Assembly: GCA_034666985.1 (NCBI GenBank)
Contig: JAXDKS010000066.1
Location: forward strand, 39,499 to 103,498
DNA length: 64,000 nt
From: DATARR01 sp034666985
Lineage (GTDB): Bacteria; Acidobacteriota; Thermoanaerobaculia; Multivoradales; UBA5704
Direction of reading: 5' to 3'
The notes under the pieces are model-generated. The model was not told where the DNA came from, searched no databases, and saw only the letters and a list, made by a program, of their open reading frames with translations. Of this stretch, positions 1 to 8,747 are shown piece after piece (position 1 is the first letter of the stretch; the number at the start of each line of letters is the position of its first letter). Both the position numbers and the translations under genes were made by a program.

Positions 1-2
1 TC

Positions 3-284
3 CTGCCGGAGGGCGACCTCTACGCCAGCGTCACCCTGCCTGCCCTCACCCTGGCCACGGTGGGGGGCGGCACCGGCCTGGGCACCGCCCGCGAGTGCCT
101 GGAGATGCTGGGCTGCGCGGGCGCGGGCCACGCCCCCAAGCTCGCCGAGCTCGCCGCCGCTACCGTCCTCGCCGGCGAGCTCTCCATGGCGGGGGCCATC
201 GCCTCGGGCGAATTCGTCGATGCCCACGAGACCTACGGTCGCAACCGGCCGGACCCCCGGGGGGAGGAGGAAGATTCAGGATGA
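3..284 (+). CDS. 3-hydroxy-3-methylglutaryl-CoA reductase, C-terminal part (5' truncated by window edge)
   Basis: This is the last 93 residues of an HMG-CoA reductase, the NADPH-dependent enzyme that reduces HMG-CoA to mevalonate in the mevalonate isoprenoid pathway. The family signature GGGTGLGTARECLEMLGC is followed by the conserved C-terminal helix LAGELSMAGAIASG and a late His (VDAHETYGRNRP). Only the C-terminal region is inside the window, so class assignment is limited, although the motifs resemble class I enzymes. Its stop codon overlaps the ATG of the next gene (ATGA), so the two are translationally coupled. That coupling ties mevalonate supply to the flavoenzyme and lipid genes downstream. 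Confidence 0.9.
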   Translation: MPEGDLYASVTLPALTLATVGGGTGLGTARECLEMLGCAGAGHAPKLAELAAATVLAGELSMAGAIASGEFVDAHETYGRNRPDPRGEEEDSG

Positions 285-1831
285 AGCGGCCCTTCCGCGG
301 CCTGCGGCGGCCTCCCGATCCGTCCTACGACGCCGTGGTCATCGGCTCCGGCATCGGCGGGCTGATCGCCGCCAACCTGCTGGCCAAGGGCGGGCTCAAG
401 GTGCTGCTGCTCGAGCAGCACTACATGGTGGGCGGCTATTGCAGCACCTTCCGGCGGGGCGGCTACACCTTCGACGCCGCCACCCACTTCTATCCCCTGT
501 TGGGCAATCCCGAGACGCTGACCGGCCGCCTGCTCGCCGAGCTCGGCTGCACCACCGGCTGGGTGAAGATGGACCCGGTGGACACCTTCCACTTCCCGGA
601 CGGCACGCGCTTCGCCGTCCCTGCGGACCTGGACTCCTACCTGGCGCAGCTCAAGGCCCGGTTCCCGGAGGAGTCCCTGGCCCTCGACGGCTTCTTCACG
701 GCGGTGCGCGAGGCCTACCTGCTGGGCCTGCTTCACTACTTCCGCGGCAAGCCCCGGGACCAGATGCCCCGCCTCGGCCTCTACCAGAACCTCACGGTCA
801 AAGACGCCCTCGACCGCTGGTTCCACGATTCGAAGCTCAAGCTCCTGCTCACCGCCGACTGCCCGCACTGGGGGTCGCCCCCGGGCCGCACCTCGTTCGT
901 CTTCGATTCCATGCTGCGCCTCTCCTACTTCCTGGGAAACTACTACCCGCAGGGGGGCTCGCAGGCGTTCGCGGACGACCTCGCCCGCTGCTTCGAGGAG
1001 CGGGGCGGGCACATCCTGACCAGCGCCCTGGCGCGGCGCATCCTCGTCGAGGAGGGTGAGGCGCGGGGAGTGGAGATCGAGACGCTGCGCGGTCCCTTCG
1101 CCGGGCTGCTCGCCACCGTGCGCGCCGGCGTCGTGGTCTCCAACGCCGACCTGCTGCTGACCCTGGAGCGGCTGGTGGGGCCCGAGCACCTGCCTGCCGA
1201 GGTGGTCGAGCCGGTCCGCCGCCTGCGCACGACGTTCCCGTGCTGGCTCAGCCATCTCGGCCTCACGGGCGTGCCGGCGAGCGTGCTGGACGCGGCCCAG
1301 GGCTACTACTGGAGCTCCTGGGACATGGAGCAGGTAGGGCGTGACGCCCTCTGCTTCAAGCTCTTCGCTCCCACTCTCTACGAGCCGGCCATGGCGCCGG
1401 ACGGCGAGCAGATCCTGATCGTGCAGAAGGTCCTGGACATGGACTACGACGCCGTCGAGGACTGGCCCCGGCACAAACAGGAGATCGAAGCGTTCCTCTT
1501 CACGAATCTCGAGCGGGTGATCCCCGGCATCGGCGAGCGCATCGCCGTGCGCACCAGCGCCTCGGCCCGCACTTCCTGGCGGTTCACCCTCAATCACCGG
1601 GGAGCGATGCTGGGCTGGGAGATGTCGCCCGAGCAGTTGGGAATTGGGAGGCCCAGCCCCGAGACGGCGATCCGCAACCTCTACTGCGTCGGCCACTGGA
1701 CCCAGCCCGGGGGCGGCATCACCCCGGTGATCGTCTCCGCCCAGCGGGTGGCGCAGACCATCCTGCAGGGCACCTCGGAGAGCGTCATGCCGCTGCCGGC
1801 CAGCCTCGCCGCCGCGGCCGGGACCGCCTGA
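281..1831 (+). CDS. Phytoene desaturase/carotene isomerase-type FAD-dependent oxidoreductase
   Basis: This 516-aa protein starts at the ATG overlapping the HMG-CoA reductase stop. Near the N-terminus it has a Rossmann FAD-binding motif (IGSGIGG, residues 21-27, with Glu45 ending the second strand). The C-terminal part carries the CrtI/amine-oxidase-superfamily signature NLYCVGHWTQPGGG, which completes the FAD site. Family members desaturate, isomerise or saturate polyisoprenoid chains such as carotenoids and retinoids. The mevalonate gene immediately upstream supports an isoprenoid substrate. No phytoene synthase (crtB) is visible in the window, so the substrate is unknown. It could equally be a retinol-saturase-like or other isoprenoid oxidoreductase. 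Confidence 0.82.
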   Translation: MKRPFRGLRRPPDPSYDAVVIGSGIGGLIAANLLAKGGLKVLLLEQHYMVGGYCSTFRRGGYTFDAATHFYPLLGNPETLTGRLLAELGCTTGWVKMDPVDTFHFPDGTRFAVPADLDSYLAQLKARFPEESLALDGFFTAVREAYLLGLLHYFRGKPRDQMPRLGLYQNLTVKDALDRWFHDSKLKLLLTADCPHWGSPPGRTSFVFDSMLRLSYFLGNYYPQGGSQAFADDLARCFEERGGHILTSALARRILVEEGEARGVEIETLRGPFAGLLATVRAGVVVSNADLLLTLERLVGPEHLPAEVVEPVRRLRTTFPCWLSHLGLTGVPASVLDAAQGYYWSSWDMEQVGRDALCFKLFAPTLYEPAMAPDGEQILIVQKVLDMDYDAVEDWPRHKQEIEAFLFTNLERVIPGIGERIAVRTSASARTSWRFTLNHRGAMLGWEMSPEQLGIGRPSPETAIRNLYCVGHWTQPGGGITPVIVSAQRVAQTILQGTSESVMPLPASLAAAAGTA

Positions 1832-1842
1832 AGGAGAGTGAA

Positions 1843-3402
1843 ATGGCGCAGCGCCTCGTCCTGGGACCCGAAGACAGCGTCACGGAGGAAACCGGGGTGG
1901 TGGTCTTCCGGCCGCAGCTCGCCCCCGGGGGCGCCGCGCCGGACCTCGCCGCGGCCGCGGCCGCCCTCGCCGCCTGCGCCGCGCGCCGGCCGGCCCGGCT
2001 CGTCCTGCTGTCCTCCGCCGCCGCTCTCGATCCCAGCCACCACAATCCCGGCTTCGTGGCCGAGTCGTATCGGCCGGAGGGCTCCAACCCCATCGCTCGC
2101 GCCTGGCGGGAGCTGGAGGCCCTGGCCGCGGCCAGGCTGCCGGACGCCGAACAGATCGTGCTGCGCCCCGCGACCGTGGCCGCCCGCGACGGCGGCGACT
2201 TCCTCACCCGCCGGCTCGCCAACCGCATGGCCGTGGTGCCGCCGGGTTACGACCCGGCCCTGCAATTCCTGGCGCCCGCGGATCTCGCCGAAGCCGTGCG
2301 CTCTGCCGTGGAGCGTGGAGCGGGGAAGCCGGGCCTCTACCACGTGGCGCCGCTGGGCGCCGTGCCCCTGCGCGTCGCGTTGCGGCTCGCAGGTGTGCGA
2401 AGTCTTCCCCTGGGCCTGACTGGCGTGGGCGGCGAGCTCGACTACCTGCGCCACAACTGGACCATCTCGGGCGCCAGGATCGAGCGCGAGCTGGGCTTCG
2501 TCCCTCAGACGACGAGCGCCGCGGCTGTGCTGGCGGCTTTCGGTAATGCTTCAGCGGTGGCTCCGGAGCCGGACGACTTCGGCCTCGATCCTGGCTACAT
2601 CGCCCGCTACGAGCGGACCCTCTTCCGTTTCCTGCACGACCTCTACTGGCGCATTGAGATCCAGGGGATCGAGAACGTGCCGCAGGAGGGGAGGGCGGTG
2701 CTGACCGGCGTCCACCGCGGCTTCATGCCGTGGGACGGCGTGATGGCCCTGGTGGCCGTCCACCGGGCCACGGGGCGGATCCCGCGCTTCCTCATCCATC
2801 CCTGTCTCGTCAAGCCGCCGTTCCTGGCCAACTACATGACCAAGCTGGGAGGCATCGTCGCCAACCAGGAGAACGCCGACTGGGTGCTCTCCCGGGAGGG
2901 ATTGCTGGGCATGTTCCCCGAGGGCATCCACGGCGCCTTCAGGATGTACAGGAACGTCTACAAGCTGGGCAAGCTCGGGCGCGACGAATATGTGAAGATG
3001 GCGCTGCGCAACCGCGCGCCCATCGTCCCCTTCGTCACCGTGGGCAGCGCCGAGATCTATCCCATCTGGGGCCGGCTCGACTGGAAGTGGGTCAAGCGGC
3101 AGACGGAGTGGCTCTTCCTGCCGCTGGGCCCCAACTTCCCCTTCCCCGGCCTGCCGCTCCCCTCGAAGTGGCACACCCGGTTTCTGGAGCCGATCCCCGT
3201 CCAGGAGCAGTACGGCCCCGAGGCGGCCGACGATCCGGCGGTGGTGCGCGCCATCAGCCGCGAGGTGCGGACGCGCATGCAGGAAGCGATCGACGACATG
3301 CTGGCGCGGCGCAAGTCGATCTTCCGGGGCGCGATCTTCGCGCGCGAGGACGGGGAAAGAGCCCGCAATCCCTTGCGCGGCGCGAAGTTAGATCCCTTTT
3401 AG
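1843..3402 (+). CDS. SDR/epimerase-like domain fused to a lysophospholipid acyltransferase (LPLAT, MGAT-like)
   Basis: 519 aa; the ATG lies 11 nt after the previous stop with GGAGAG upstream. Residues about 1-230 resemble the core of an NAD-dependent epimerase/SDR protein (VLLSSAAAL near residue 54, then LRPATVAARDGG near 107). The N-terminal glycine-rich nucleotide loop is absent, so this half may be non-catalytic. Residues about 255-519 are a PlsC/LPLAT acyltransferase: His291 and Asp298 form the H-x6-D variant of the catalytic motif (HRGFMPWD). MFPEGIHG and APIVPFVTVG follow, as in the MGAT-like subset that acylates neutral lipids or alcohols. It may esterify a product of the neighbouring isoprenoid enzyme; this is inference. 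Confidence 0.75.
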   Translation: MAQRLVLGPEDSVTEETGVVVFRPQLAPGGAAPDLAAAAAALAACAARRPARLVLLSSAAALDPSHHNPGFVAESYRPEGSNPIARAWRELEALAAARLPDAEQIVLRPATVAARDGGDFLTRRLANRMAVVPPGYDPALQFLAPADLAEAVRSAVERGAGKPGLYHVAPLGAVPLRVALRLAGVRSLPLGLTGVGGELDYLRHNWTISGARIERELGFVPQTTSAAAVLAAFGNASAVAPEPDDFGLDPGYIARYERTLFRFLHDLYWRIEIQGIENVPQEGRAVLTGVHRGFMPWDGVMALVAVHRATGRIPRFLIHPCLVKPPFLANYMTKLGGIVANQENADWVLSREGLLGMFPEGIHGAFRMYRNVYKLGKLGRDEYVKMALRNRAPIVPFVTVGSAEIYPIWGRLDWKWVKRQTEWLFLPLGPNFPFPGLPLPSKWHTRFLEPIPVQEQYGPEAADDPAVVRAISREVRTRMQEAIDDMLARRKSIFRGAIFAREDGERARNPLRGAKLDPF

Positions 3403-3494
3403 TCCGCCTTGTCTCCTGCCAGCGGGACGGCGTTCTCTTAGGCTCTTCTCAGCCCGGCGTGTCGTCGCCGGGCGGGGAAGGGGGACGAGTCGGC

Positions 3495-5162
3495 TTGAGG
3501 ATTTTCCTGGCCAATCTCCGGCGCCTGGCATGGATCGCCCGCGTGCTGCTCGCGCATGGCCTCTCCATGTTGCTCGGGCCACGCCTGGCGCGCTGGCCCT
3601 GGCTGGGATGGTTGGCGCGGCGGCTGCCGCCGGGCGACCTCCCGCGCCCCGAGCGCCTGCGCCGGGTGATCGAGGACGTGGGCGGCACCTTCCTCAAGTT
3701 CGGCCAGATGCTGGCCCTGCAGCCGGACATTCTGCCGTTCGAATACTGCCTCGCCCTGTCGAACCTGCTCGACCGCGTGGCCCCCTTTGGCATGGATGCC
3801 GTCGAGCGCACGTTCGTCGAGGAGGTCGGCCTGCCGCCCGGCGAGATCTTCGACACCTTCGATCCCGTGCCGCTCGCCACCGCCTCTATCGGCCAGGTGC
3901 ACGTCGCCTGGCTCGACGGACGCAAGCTCGCCGTCAAGGTGCAGCGGCCGGAGGTCAAGACCGACTTCGCGGGCGACATCCGGCTGATGACCTCGATGGT
4001 GAGGCTCATCCGGGGCCTGCGCCTGGCCCCTCTGTACTGGATGCTCGAGCCGACGTCGGAGTTCATCGCCTGGACGGCGGAGGAGCTCGACTACCGCACC
4101 GAGGCGCGCTACATGGAGCAGCTCCGCCTCAACTCCCGGGACAACCCGGCCGAGCGCGTGCCCGAGATCTTCTGGCGCTATACGACGGCCCGCACCCTGG
4201 TGCTCGAGTTCTTCGAGGGATTGACGCTGCTTGGGCTGCTGCGCGCCCGCGAGCAGGGCGACGACCTGGCCGTACGCCGCTTGACCCTCGCGGGGTTCGA
4301 GCCGCAGCAGTTCGCGCGCAATATCATCGACAACTTCCTGGGCGACGCCTTCCGCCATGGCATGTTCCACGCCGACCTGCACCCGGCCAATCTGATGATC
4401 CTGCCGGGCAACGTGGTGGGCTATGTGGACTTCGGCATCACCGGCATCCTCAGCCACTACTCGCGCCAGCACCTGATCCGCCTGACTCTCGCCTACACGC
4501 AGGCCGACCTGGACGCCATGTGCGAGGCGTTCTTCAAGGTCTCGGTGCTGGACGCCGCCTCCGACCGCGAGGGCTTCCGCGACGGCCTGAAGCGCTTGGC
4601 CGACACCTGGTATGACCTGCGCGGCCGGGAACGGCAGCTCCGCAAGAACTTCACCCTGGTGATGCTCGACATGCTGCGGCTGTCGCGGGCCACCGCCATC
4701 TGGCCCGAGCGGGACGTCATCAAATACATCCGCTCGGCCATTGCCATCGATGGCCTCATCACCCGCTTCGCTCCCGGTTTCGACGTCGGCCGCTATCTCG
4801 CCACCGTCTGCGACCGCCACCTGCGCCAGGAGGCCTTGAGGCTCCTGGTCTCCTACGAGCGCATGGTGGAGTGGTCGAGCGCTGTGGGCAGCCTGGCGCA
4901 GGACGGCGGTGTGCGGGCCGCCAGCTTCTTCGAGCGGATGGCCAGCCGGGGGCGGGTCGAGCCTGCCGGAACGAGCAGAGCGTCCGCTCCCGTTCACGAG
5001 ACGCGGGCATTCCGCCTCGCCACCGTCGTCTTTGCAATCGCGCTCCTCGTCACTGTGACGGGTGAGCGGGCCGTGCTCGGAGCCAACCTGTTTACGGCGG
5101 AGGTTCTCGTTGGGGCTGCCGCCCTGAGCCTGTTCTTGAACACCCTGCGCAGGTGCGTCTGA
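3495..5162 (+). CDS. UbiB/ABC1/COQ8-family atypical kinase
   Basis: 555 aa from a TTG at 3495, chosen because a purine-rich GGGGAAGGGGGA lies upstream and the protein then begins in the usual amphipathic N-terminal region. All UbiB hallmarks are present: the KxGQ motif (Lys68-Phe-Gly-Gln71), the Ala-rich loop ATASIGQVH, the ATP-site lysine in AVKVQRP (Lys148), the catalytic His292-Ala-Asp294-Leu-His296-Pro-Ala-Asn299, and Asp312-Phe-Gly. Two hydrophobic segments close the C-terminus (about residues 500-550), typical of membrane-tethered members. UbiB/COQ8 proteins are ATPases or kinases that help handle polyisoprenoid lipids in membranes, matching the isoprenoid neighbours. A diverged, inactive-looking paralogue lies at 7099-8730. 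Confidence 0.88.
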   Translation: MRIFLANLRRLAWIARVLLAHGLSMLLGPRLARWPWLGWLARRLPPGDLPRPERLRRVIEDVGGTFLKFGQMLALQPDILPFEYCLALSNLLDRVAPFGMDAVERTFVEEVGLPPGEIFDTFDPVPLATASIGQVHVAWLDGRKLAVKVQRPEVKTDFAGDIRLMTSMVRLIRGLRLAPLYWMLEPTSEFIAWTAEELDYRTEARYMEQLRLNSRDNPAERVPEIFWRYTTARTLVLEFFEGLTLLGLLRAREQGDDLAVRRLTLAGFEPQQFARNIIDNFLGDAFRHGMFHADLHPANLMILPGNVVGYVDFGITGILSHYSRQHLIRLTLAYTQADLDAMCEAFFKVSVLDAASDREGFRDGLKRLADTWYDLRGRERQLRKNFTLVMLDMLRLSRATAIWPERDVIKYIRSAIAIDGLITRFAPGFDVGRYLATVCDRHLRQEALRLLVSYERMVEWSSAVGSLAQDGGVRAASFFERMASRGRVEPAGTSRASAPVHETRAFRLATVVFAIALLVTVTGERAVLGANLFTAEVLVGAAALSLFLNTLRRCV

Positions 5163-5191
5163 CGCCCGGCCGGGAGGAAAGGAGTCTTTCC

Positions 5192-5722
5192 ATGCGTGAG
5201 CTGACGAAGTCGATGCTGAGCTTCTCTTGGGTCATGCCCCTGTTCGGCATGAAGCAGATGATGGACATGGCAATGCCGCGCGACCCAAGCCGGCCGTTCG
5301 GCAACGTGACGGACAACTTCGAGGCCGTCACCCGGGCCGCCCAGGACCAGATGGGAGGGGCCTGGAGCAGCGCCTTTCGGGCCGGCGATCAGATCCAGCG
5401 GGGCATGGTCGACCTGATGTTCAGCTTTTTCTCCCCTGACGCCTGGAACCCCAACCGCATGATGCGGACGACCTCCGACATGATGCAGCGCTCCATGGGG
5501 GCGGCTGGGCAGATGGCTGGGGCATGGCCCGGCTCCGGCTCCGGGATGTGCGCCTGCGCACCGCCGCCAGCGACCGGATGGGGACCAATGCCCGGCGCGC
5601 AGTCCGGTGTGCAGTCGGGCATTCAGTCGGGCATTCAGGCGGCCACTGCCGTGCCGGCCGCCATGGCCTCCGTCATGGCGCCGCCGGCGGGATGGCGGGT
5701 GTCTACCCCGAAGGGTGTTTAG
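5192..5722 (+). CDS. Small Met/Pro/Ala-rich protein with hydrophobic N-terminal module
   Basis: 176 aa, not recognised. The ATG at 5192 is preceded by an excellent ribosome-binding site (GGAGGAAAGGAG). It opens with MRELTKSMLSFSWVMPLFGM, which is nearly repeated at the start of the next gene (MRELVKSGLSFTWAMPLFGM) and echoed by the protein at 8748. The middle (about residues 30-110) is an amphipathic, Met- and Gln-rich region that could be helical and loosely recalls phasin-like lipid or granule coat proteins. The tail is Gly/Ala/Pro-rich, with a CAC pair and an imperfect SGVQSGIQSGIQ repeat. It lies between the two UbiB-like genes. A lipid-surface or membrane-association role is inference only. 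Confidence 0.6.
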   Translation: MRELTKSMLSFSWVMPLFGMKQMMDMAMPRDPSRPFGNVTDNFEAVTRAAQDQMGGAWSSAFRAGDQIQRGMVDLMFSFFSPDAWNPNRMMRTTSDMMQRSMGAAGQMAGAWPGSGSGMCACAPPPATGWGPMPGAQSGVQSGIQSGIQAATAVPAAMASVMAPPAGWRVSTPKGV

Positions 5723-5734
5723 ACCAGGGTTCCA

Positions 5735-7102
5735 ATGCGCGAGCTCGTCAAGTCAGGACTCAGCTTCACGTGGGCGATGCCGCTGTTCGGCATGCAGCAG
5801 CTCGCTTCGTGGCTGTCGTCCGACACCCAGCGCCGACGGCGGGCCGCGGTCCGCCTCGACACGGTGACCCGCTCGGCGGCGGACGGCTTCGATCAGGAGG
5901 AGGGGTGGCTTGGCTGGCTCTACCAGCTCGGTCAGTGCGCACAGGAGGGGCTGGCGAACCTGGGGCCCTCCCTGCTGACGCCGGAGCTGCTCGCCCCCTC
6001 GACCTGGGTGAGTCTCTCGGCCGAGGTGGCCCAGCGCTCCCTAGTGACCACCCGGCTGCTGGCCGAGGGCAAGGGAGGCCTAGCTCTAGAGGAGCTGCGC
6101 GCCAAGGGCGAGGTCTTCTGCCTGGTGCTCGGCGTGGCCCAGCTCCTGGGCGCACCGTCCGAGCCGCCGTTCCCTCTTGGGGAGATGCTCGTCCGGGCTT
6201 ATGAACAGGGGCCCTTCCGCGCCCTCTGGGGCGTGGAGGGACTGGGGCACGACTACGGCGACAGCTTCTGGGAGCAGGGGATCGTGCCGCACGGCATCCT
6301 GAGAGAGGAGAGGACGGGAGGACTGCCCGCCCGCGCCTTGACCATGCTCAACGCCGGCATCGGGCTCTCCTTCTCTCAGCACCTTCTGGAGAGCTCCCGC
6401 TCGCGCACACCGCCGGACGAGCTGGCGAGGATCGTGGAGGAGATCGTCCGTCTCTGCCGGAACAACGCCCGGCCGGGCTACCTTGGGGCCGCCTGGGAAT
6501 CGCTGGGCCTGGTCACCCGTACCTTCTATCCCGGCCTGGTGCCCAATGTCGATCAGGTCCTGCGCACCCTAGCGCCCGAGGTCCTGGGCTACTACTGGCA
6601 TGGCATCGGCCGGGCGATCTACTTCGTCCCGATCAACTTCCTGCCGGGCTCGGACGGCTTCATCTTAGATATGGCAGCCTGCGAGGCTCCGGACGAGCCG
6701 GCGCGCCGGAACGCCATGGCCGGAGCGGCGTGGGCCTTCGGGCTGGTCACCCAGCGCAATCCGGAGATCCTTGCGTCGCTGGTCATCGAACCCTATGGCG
6801 AGGCCCTGACACGCAACGAGGGCTTCGCCAACGGCATCGCTGCCTCGATGATGACGCGCTACGACACTACGCCCGACGCGCCCTTCATCGAGGCCTTTGT
6901 CCAGTACCGGCCGAGCCCCGGGAACCCGCGGCTGGCGGAGATGTGGGACCGGCTGGTGCGCATCCCTGCCGAGGCGGCGCTCCAGGTCTACTACCCGGTG
7001 ATCAAGGAGCACAACCGGCTGGGCGACATCTTCGAGTACCGTGACCTCCCGGCCTTCGTGGCGAGCCTGCAAGGGGGGAGTGGCAGGAGGGGAGCGGCAT
7101 GA
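5735..7102 (+). CDS. Conserved-looking hypothetical protein, possibly DUF1702-like
   Basis: 455 aa, starting 12 nt after the previous stop and overlapping the next gene by 4 nt (ATGA). The first 20 residues repeat the N-terminal module of the upstream gene. The remainder contains GVEGLGHDYG, a stretch with EVLGYYWHGIGRAIYFVPINF, then an alanine-rich helical region. These loosely recall DUF1702 proteins, which are found with UnbV/CRTAC1 proteins in enediyne and other clusters; that resemblance is from memory and uncertain. No catalytic motif or signal peptide was recognised. Tight coupling to the degenerate UbiB gene suggests the two products act together. Confidence 0.55.
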   Translation: MRELVKSGLSFTWAMPLFGMQQLASWLSSDTQRRRRAAVRLDTVTRSAADGFDQEEGWLGWLYQLGQCAQEGLANLGPSLLTPELLAPSTWVSLSAEVAQRSLVTTRLLAEGKGGLALEELRAKGEVFCLVLGVAQLLGAPSEPPFPLGEMLVRAYEQGPFRALWGVEGLGHDYGDSFWEQGIVPHGILREERTGGLPARALTMLNAGIGLSFSQHLLESSRSRTPPDELARIVEEIVRLCRNNARPGYLGAAWESLGLVTRTFYPGLVPNVDQVLRTLAPEVLGYYWHGIGRAIYFVPINFLPGSDGFILDMAACEAPDEPARRNAMAGAAWAFGLVTQRNPEILASLVIEPYGEALTRNEGFANGIAASMMTRYDTTPDAPFIEAFVQYRPSPGNPRLAEMWDRLVRIPAEAALQVYYPVIKEHNRLGDIFEYRDLPAFVASLQGGSGRRGAA

Positions 7103-8730
7103 GCCTGGCGGAGCCCCTGCGGACGCGGCGCCTGGCGCCGAGGGAGGCCGAGCGCCGCGAGGTGGAGGGCTGCCTCGCGCGCTGGGGCCTCCTGCGTCGC
7201 CCGCACCCGCTGGGCGGCCTCCCCGTAGCGGCGGAGGCGTTCGGCCGCTGCCTGCGAGGAGCGCTCGCGGAGCTGGGCCCGGTCTTCTCCGCCTTCGGCC
7301 TCTACCTGGCCTCGCGGATTGACCTGCTGGCCGCGGCAGACTGCCTCGAGCTGTCCGCCATCCCCGACCGGGTGCCGCCGATGCTGCTGGCCGAGGTCCG
7401 CGGGCTGGTCGCCGTCGAGCTCGGCCAGCCCGCCGAAGCCATCCTCGCTGCCCTCGAGCCGGAGCCCCGCGCGTCCCGACTGCTCGTCCAGGTCCACCGC
7501 GCCCGATTGGTGGACGGCCAGCGGGTGGTCCTGCAACTCGCCCGGCCGGAGGCCACCGCGACACTGGAGCGGGACCTGCCCCGCCTGCCTCTGCTCGCCG
7601 GGGCCTTCGCCGTCCAGGGCTGGAGCGGCGCGCTGTTGGACGACGCTATAGCCGAATTCCAGAGCTCGCTGCGCGAGGGGAGCGACTTCGGGGCCGCCGC
7701 CGAGGCCCTCGCGTTGTTGGCCGTGGATGCGGAGAGCTTCGGCCTGATGGTGGCGCCGGCCGTGCGCCGCGACCTGACCACCGCGCGGCTGCTAACGGTG
7801 GAGGACCCCGGCGGTTTGGACCTTGCGAGTGCCTCGGCGGTGGTCCTGGGCGCGGCCTGGGACCCGGCCCGCCGGCGACACGAGCTGGCACGGCTGATTT
7901 CGGTCGCCTGGCTGCGGCAGGCACTGTTGGGGAGGGTCTTCCCCCTGGAGCTGCGGGAGGCGGAGGTGCGCATGCTGGAGAGCGGACGCGCCGCCTTCCT
8001 GGCCGGTGCCTTCGCCCGGCCTCCTGCGGCCGACCGGGCCAATCTGCGAGGCTTCCTGATCGCGCTCGCCTCCCACGAGCCGGACGAAGCCTGTTTCCTC
8101 CTGCTGCGGGAGATGACCTGCGGGCCTGAGGCGAGCGAGGAGGCCTTGAGGCTTCAGGTGCGCCAGATCGTGCCTTTCCGCGATGGCGCCTGGAGTGCCA
8201 GCGGCCAGAGTCTGGCGGAGCACGTCTTCGTCTGCGCCCGTCAGGCGCGAGCCTGCGGCTTCCGGCCGCGGCTCCAACTGGTGGCCTTCTACCGCGGCCT
8301 GGCCTCGCTGGCCGCCACCGTCCGCCAACTCGCGCCGGACGGCGACACGCTGCTCGACGCTCTGCAGGAGGTGCGGGTGCTGTCGAGCCTTTCGCAGGTC
8401 CGCGAAGCGATGTCCCCGGAGTGGAGCGAGCAGTGGGGGCGGTACGCGATGCTGATGTCCGAGCTGCCGCGCAAGATGGACGAGTTGCTGACCCTGGCGG
8501 CCGAGGGCGGCGTGCGGCGGCCGCCGCCGGAGACCTCCCGCCGGCCGCGGCGGGAGGAAGGCTCCCATCTCGTGGTCGCCGCCGGGTTGATGGTGATGTC
8601 CGGACTGGGCCTGCTGCTGCGCCCTCTCGCGCAGACGGTCGCTTTCGCAGCGCGGGGGGAGGCGGTCGCCGCGGCTCTCTTCCTGGCCGTCGGAGGCATC
8701 CTGCTGTGGTCTTTCACCCGGAAAGAATGA
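7099..8730 (+). CDS. Degenerate UbiB/ABC1-like protein (predicted pseudokinase) with C-terminal membrane helices
   Basis: 543 aa. Residues about 59-210 align with the UbiB fold: LGPVFSAFGLYLASRIDLL matches LGxxFxKxGQxLxxRxDLL, DRVPP is conserved, and EPEPRASRLLVQVHRARLVDG matches the Ala-rich loop. SSLREGSDFGAAAEAL and RRDLTTARLLTVE follow in order. The functional residues are gone: the KxGQ lysine and glutamine are replaced, the VAVK lysine position reads VVLQ, and no HADxHPxN or DFG motif follows. The C-terminus (about 490-540) has two hydrophobic helices, as in true UbiB proteins. It is probably a membrane-anchored pseudokinase working with the intact UbiB at 3495, analogous to other kinase/pseudokinase pairs; this is inference. 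Confidence 0.68.
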   Translation: MSLAEPLRTRRLAPREAERREVEGCLARWGLLRRPHPLGGLPVAAEAFGRCLRGALAELGPVFSAFGLYLASRIDLLAAADCLELSAIPDRVPPMLLAEVRGLVAVELGQPAEAILAALEPEPRASRLLVQVHRARLVDGQRVVLQLARPEATATLERDLPRLPLLAGAFAVQGWSGALLDDAIAEFQSSLREGSDFGAAAEALALLAVDAESFGLMVAPAVRRDLTTARLLTVEDPGGLDLASASAVVLGAAWDPARRRHELARLISVAWLRQALLGRVFPLELREAEVRMLESGRAAFLAGAFARPPAADRANLRGFLIALASHEPDEACFLLLREMTCGPEASEEALRLQVRQIVPFRDGAWSASGQSLAEHVFVCARQARACGFRPRLQLVAFYRGLASLAATVRQLAPDGDTLLDALQEVRVLSSLSQVREAMSPEWSEQWGRYAMLMSELPRKMDELLTLAAEGGVRRPPPETSRRPRREEGSHLVVAAGLMVMSGLGLLLRPLAQTVAFAARGEAVAAALFLAVGGILLWSFTRKE

Positions 8731-8747
8731 ACGGAGGTGCACGGGCC

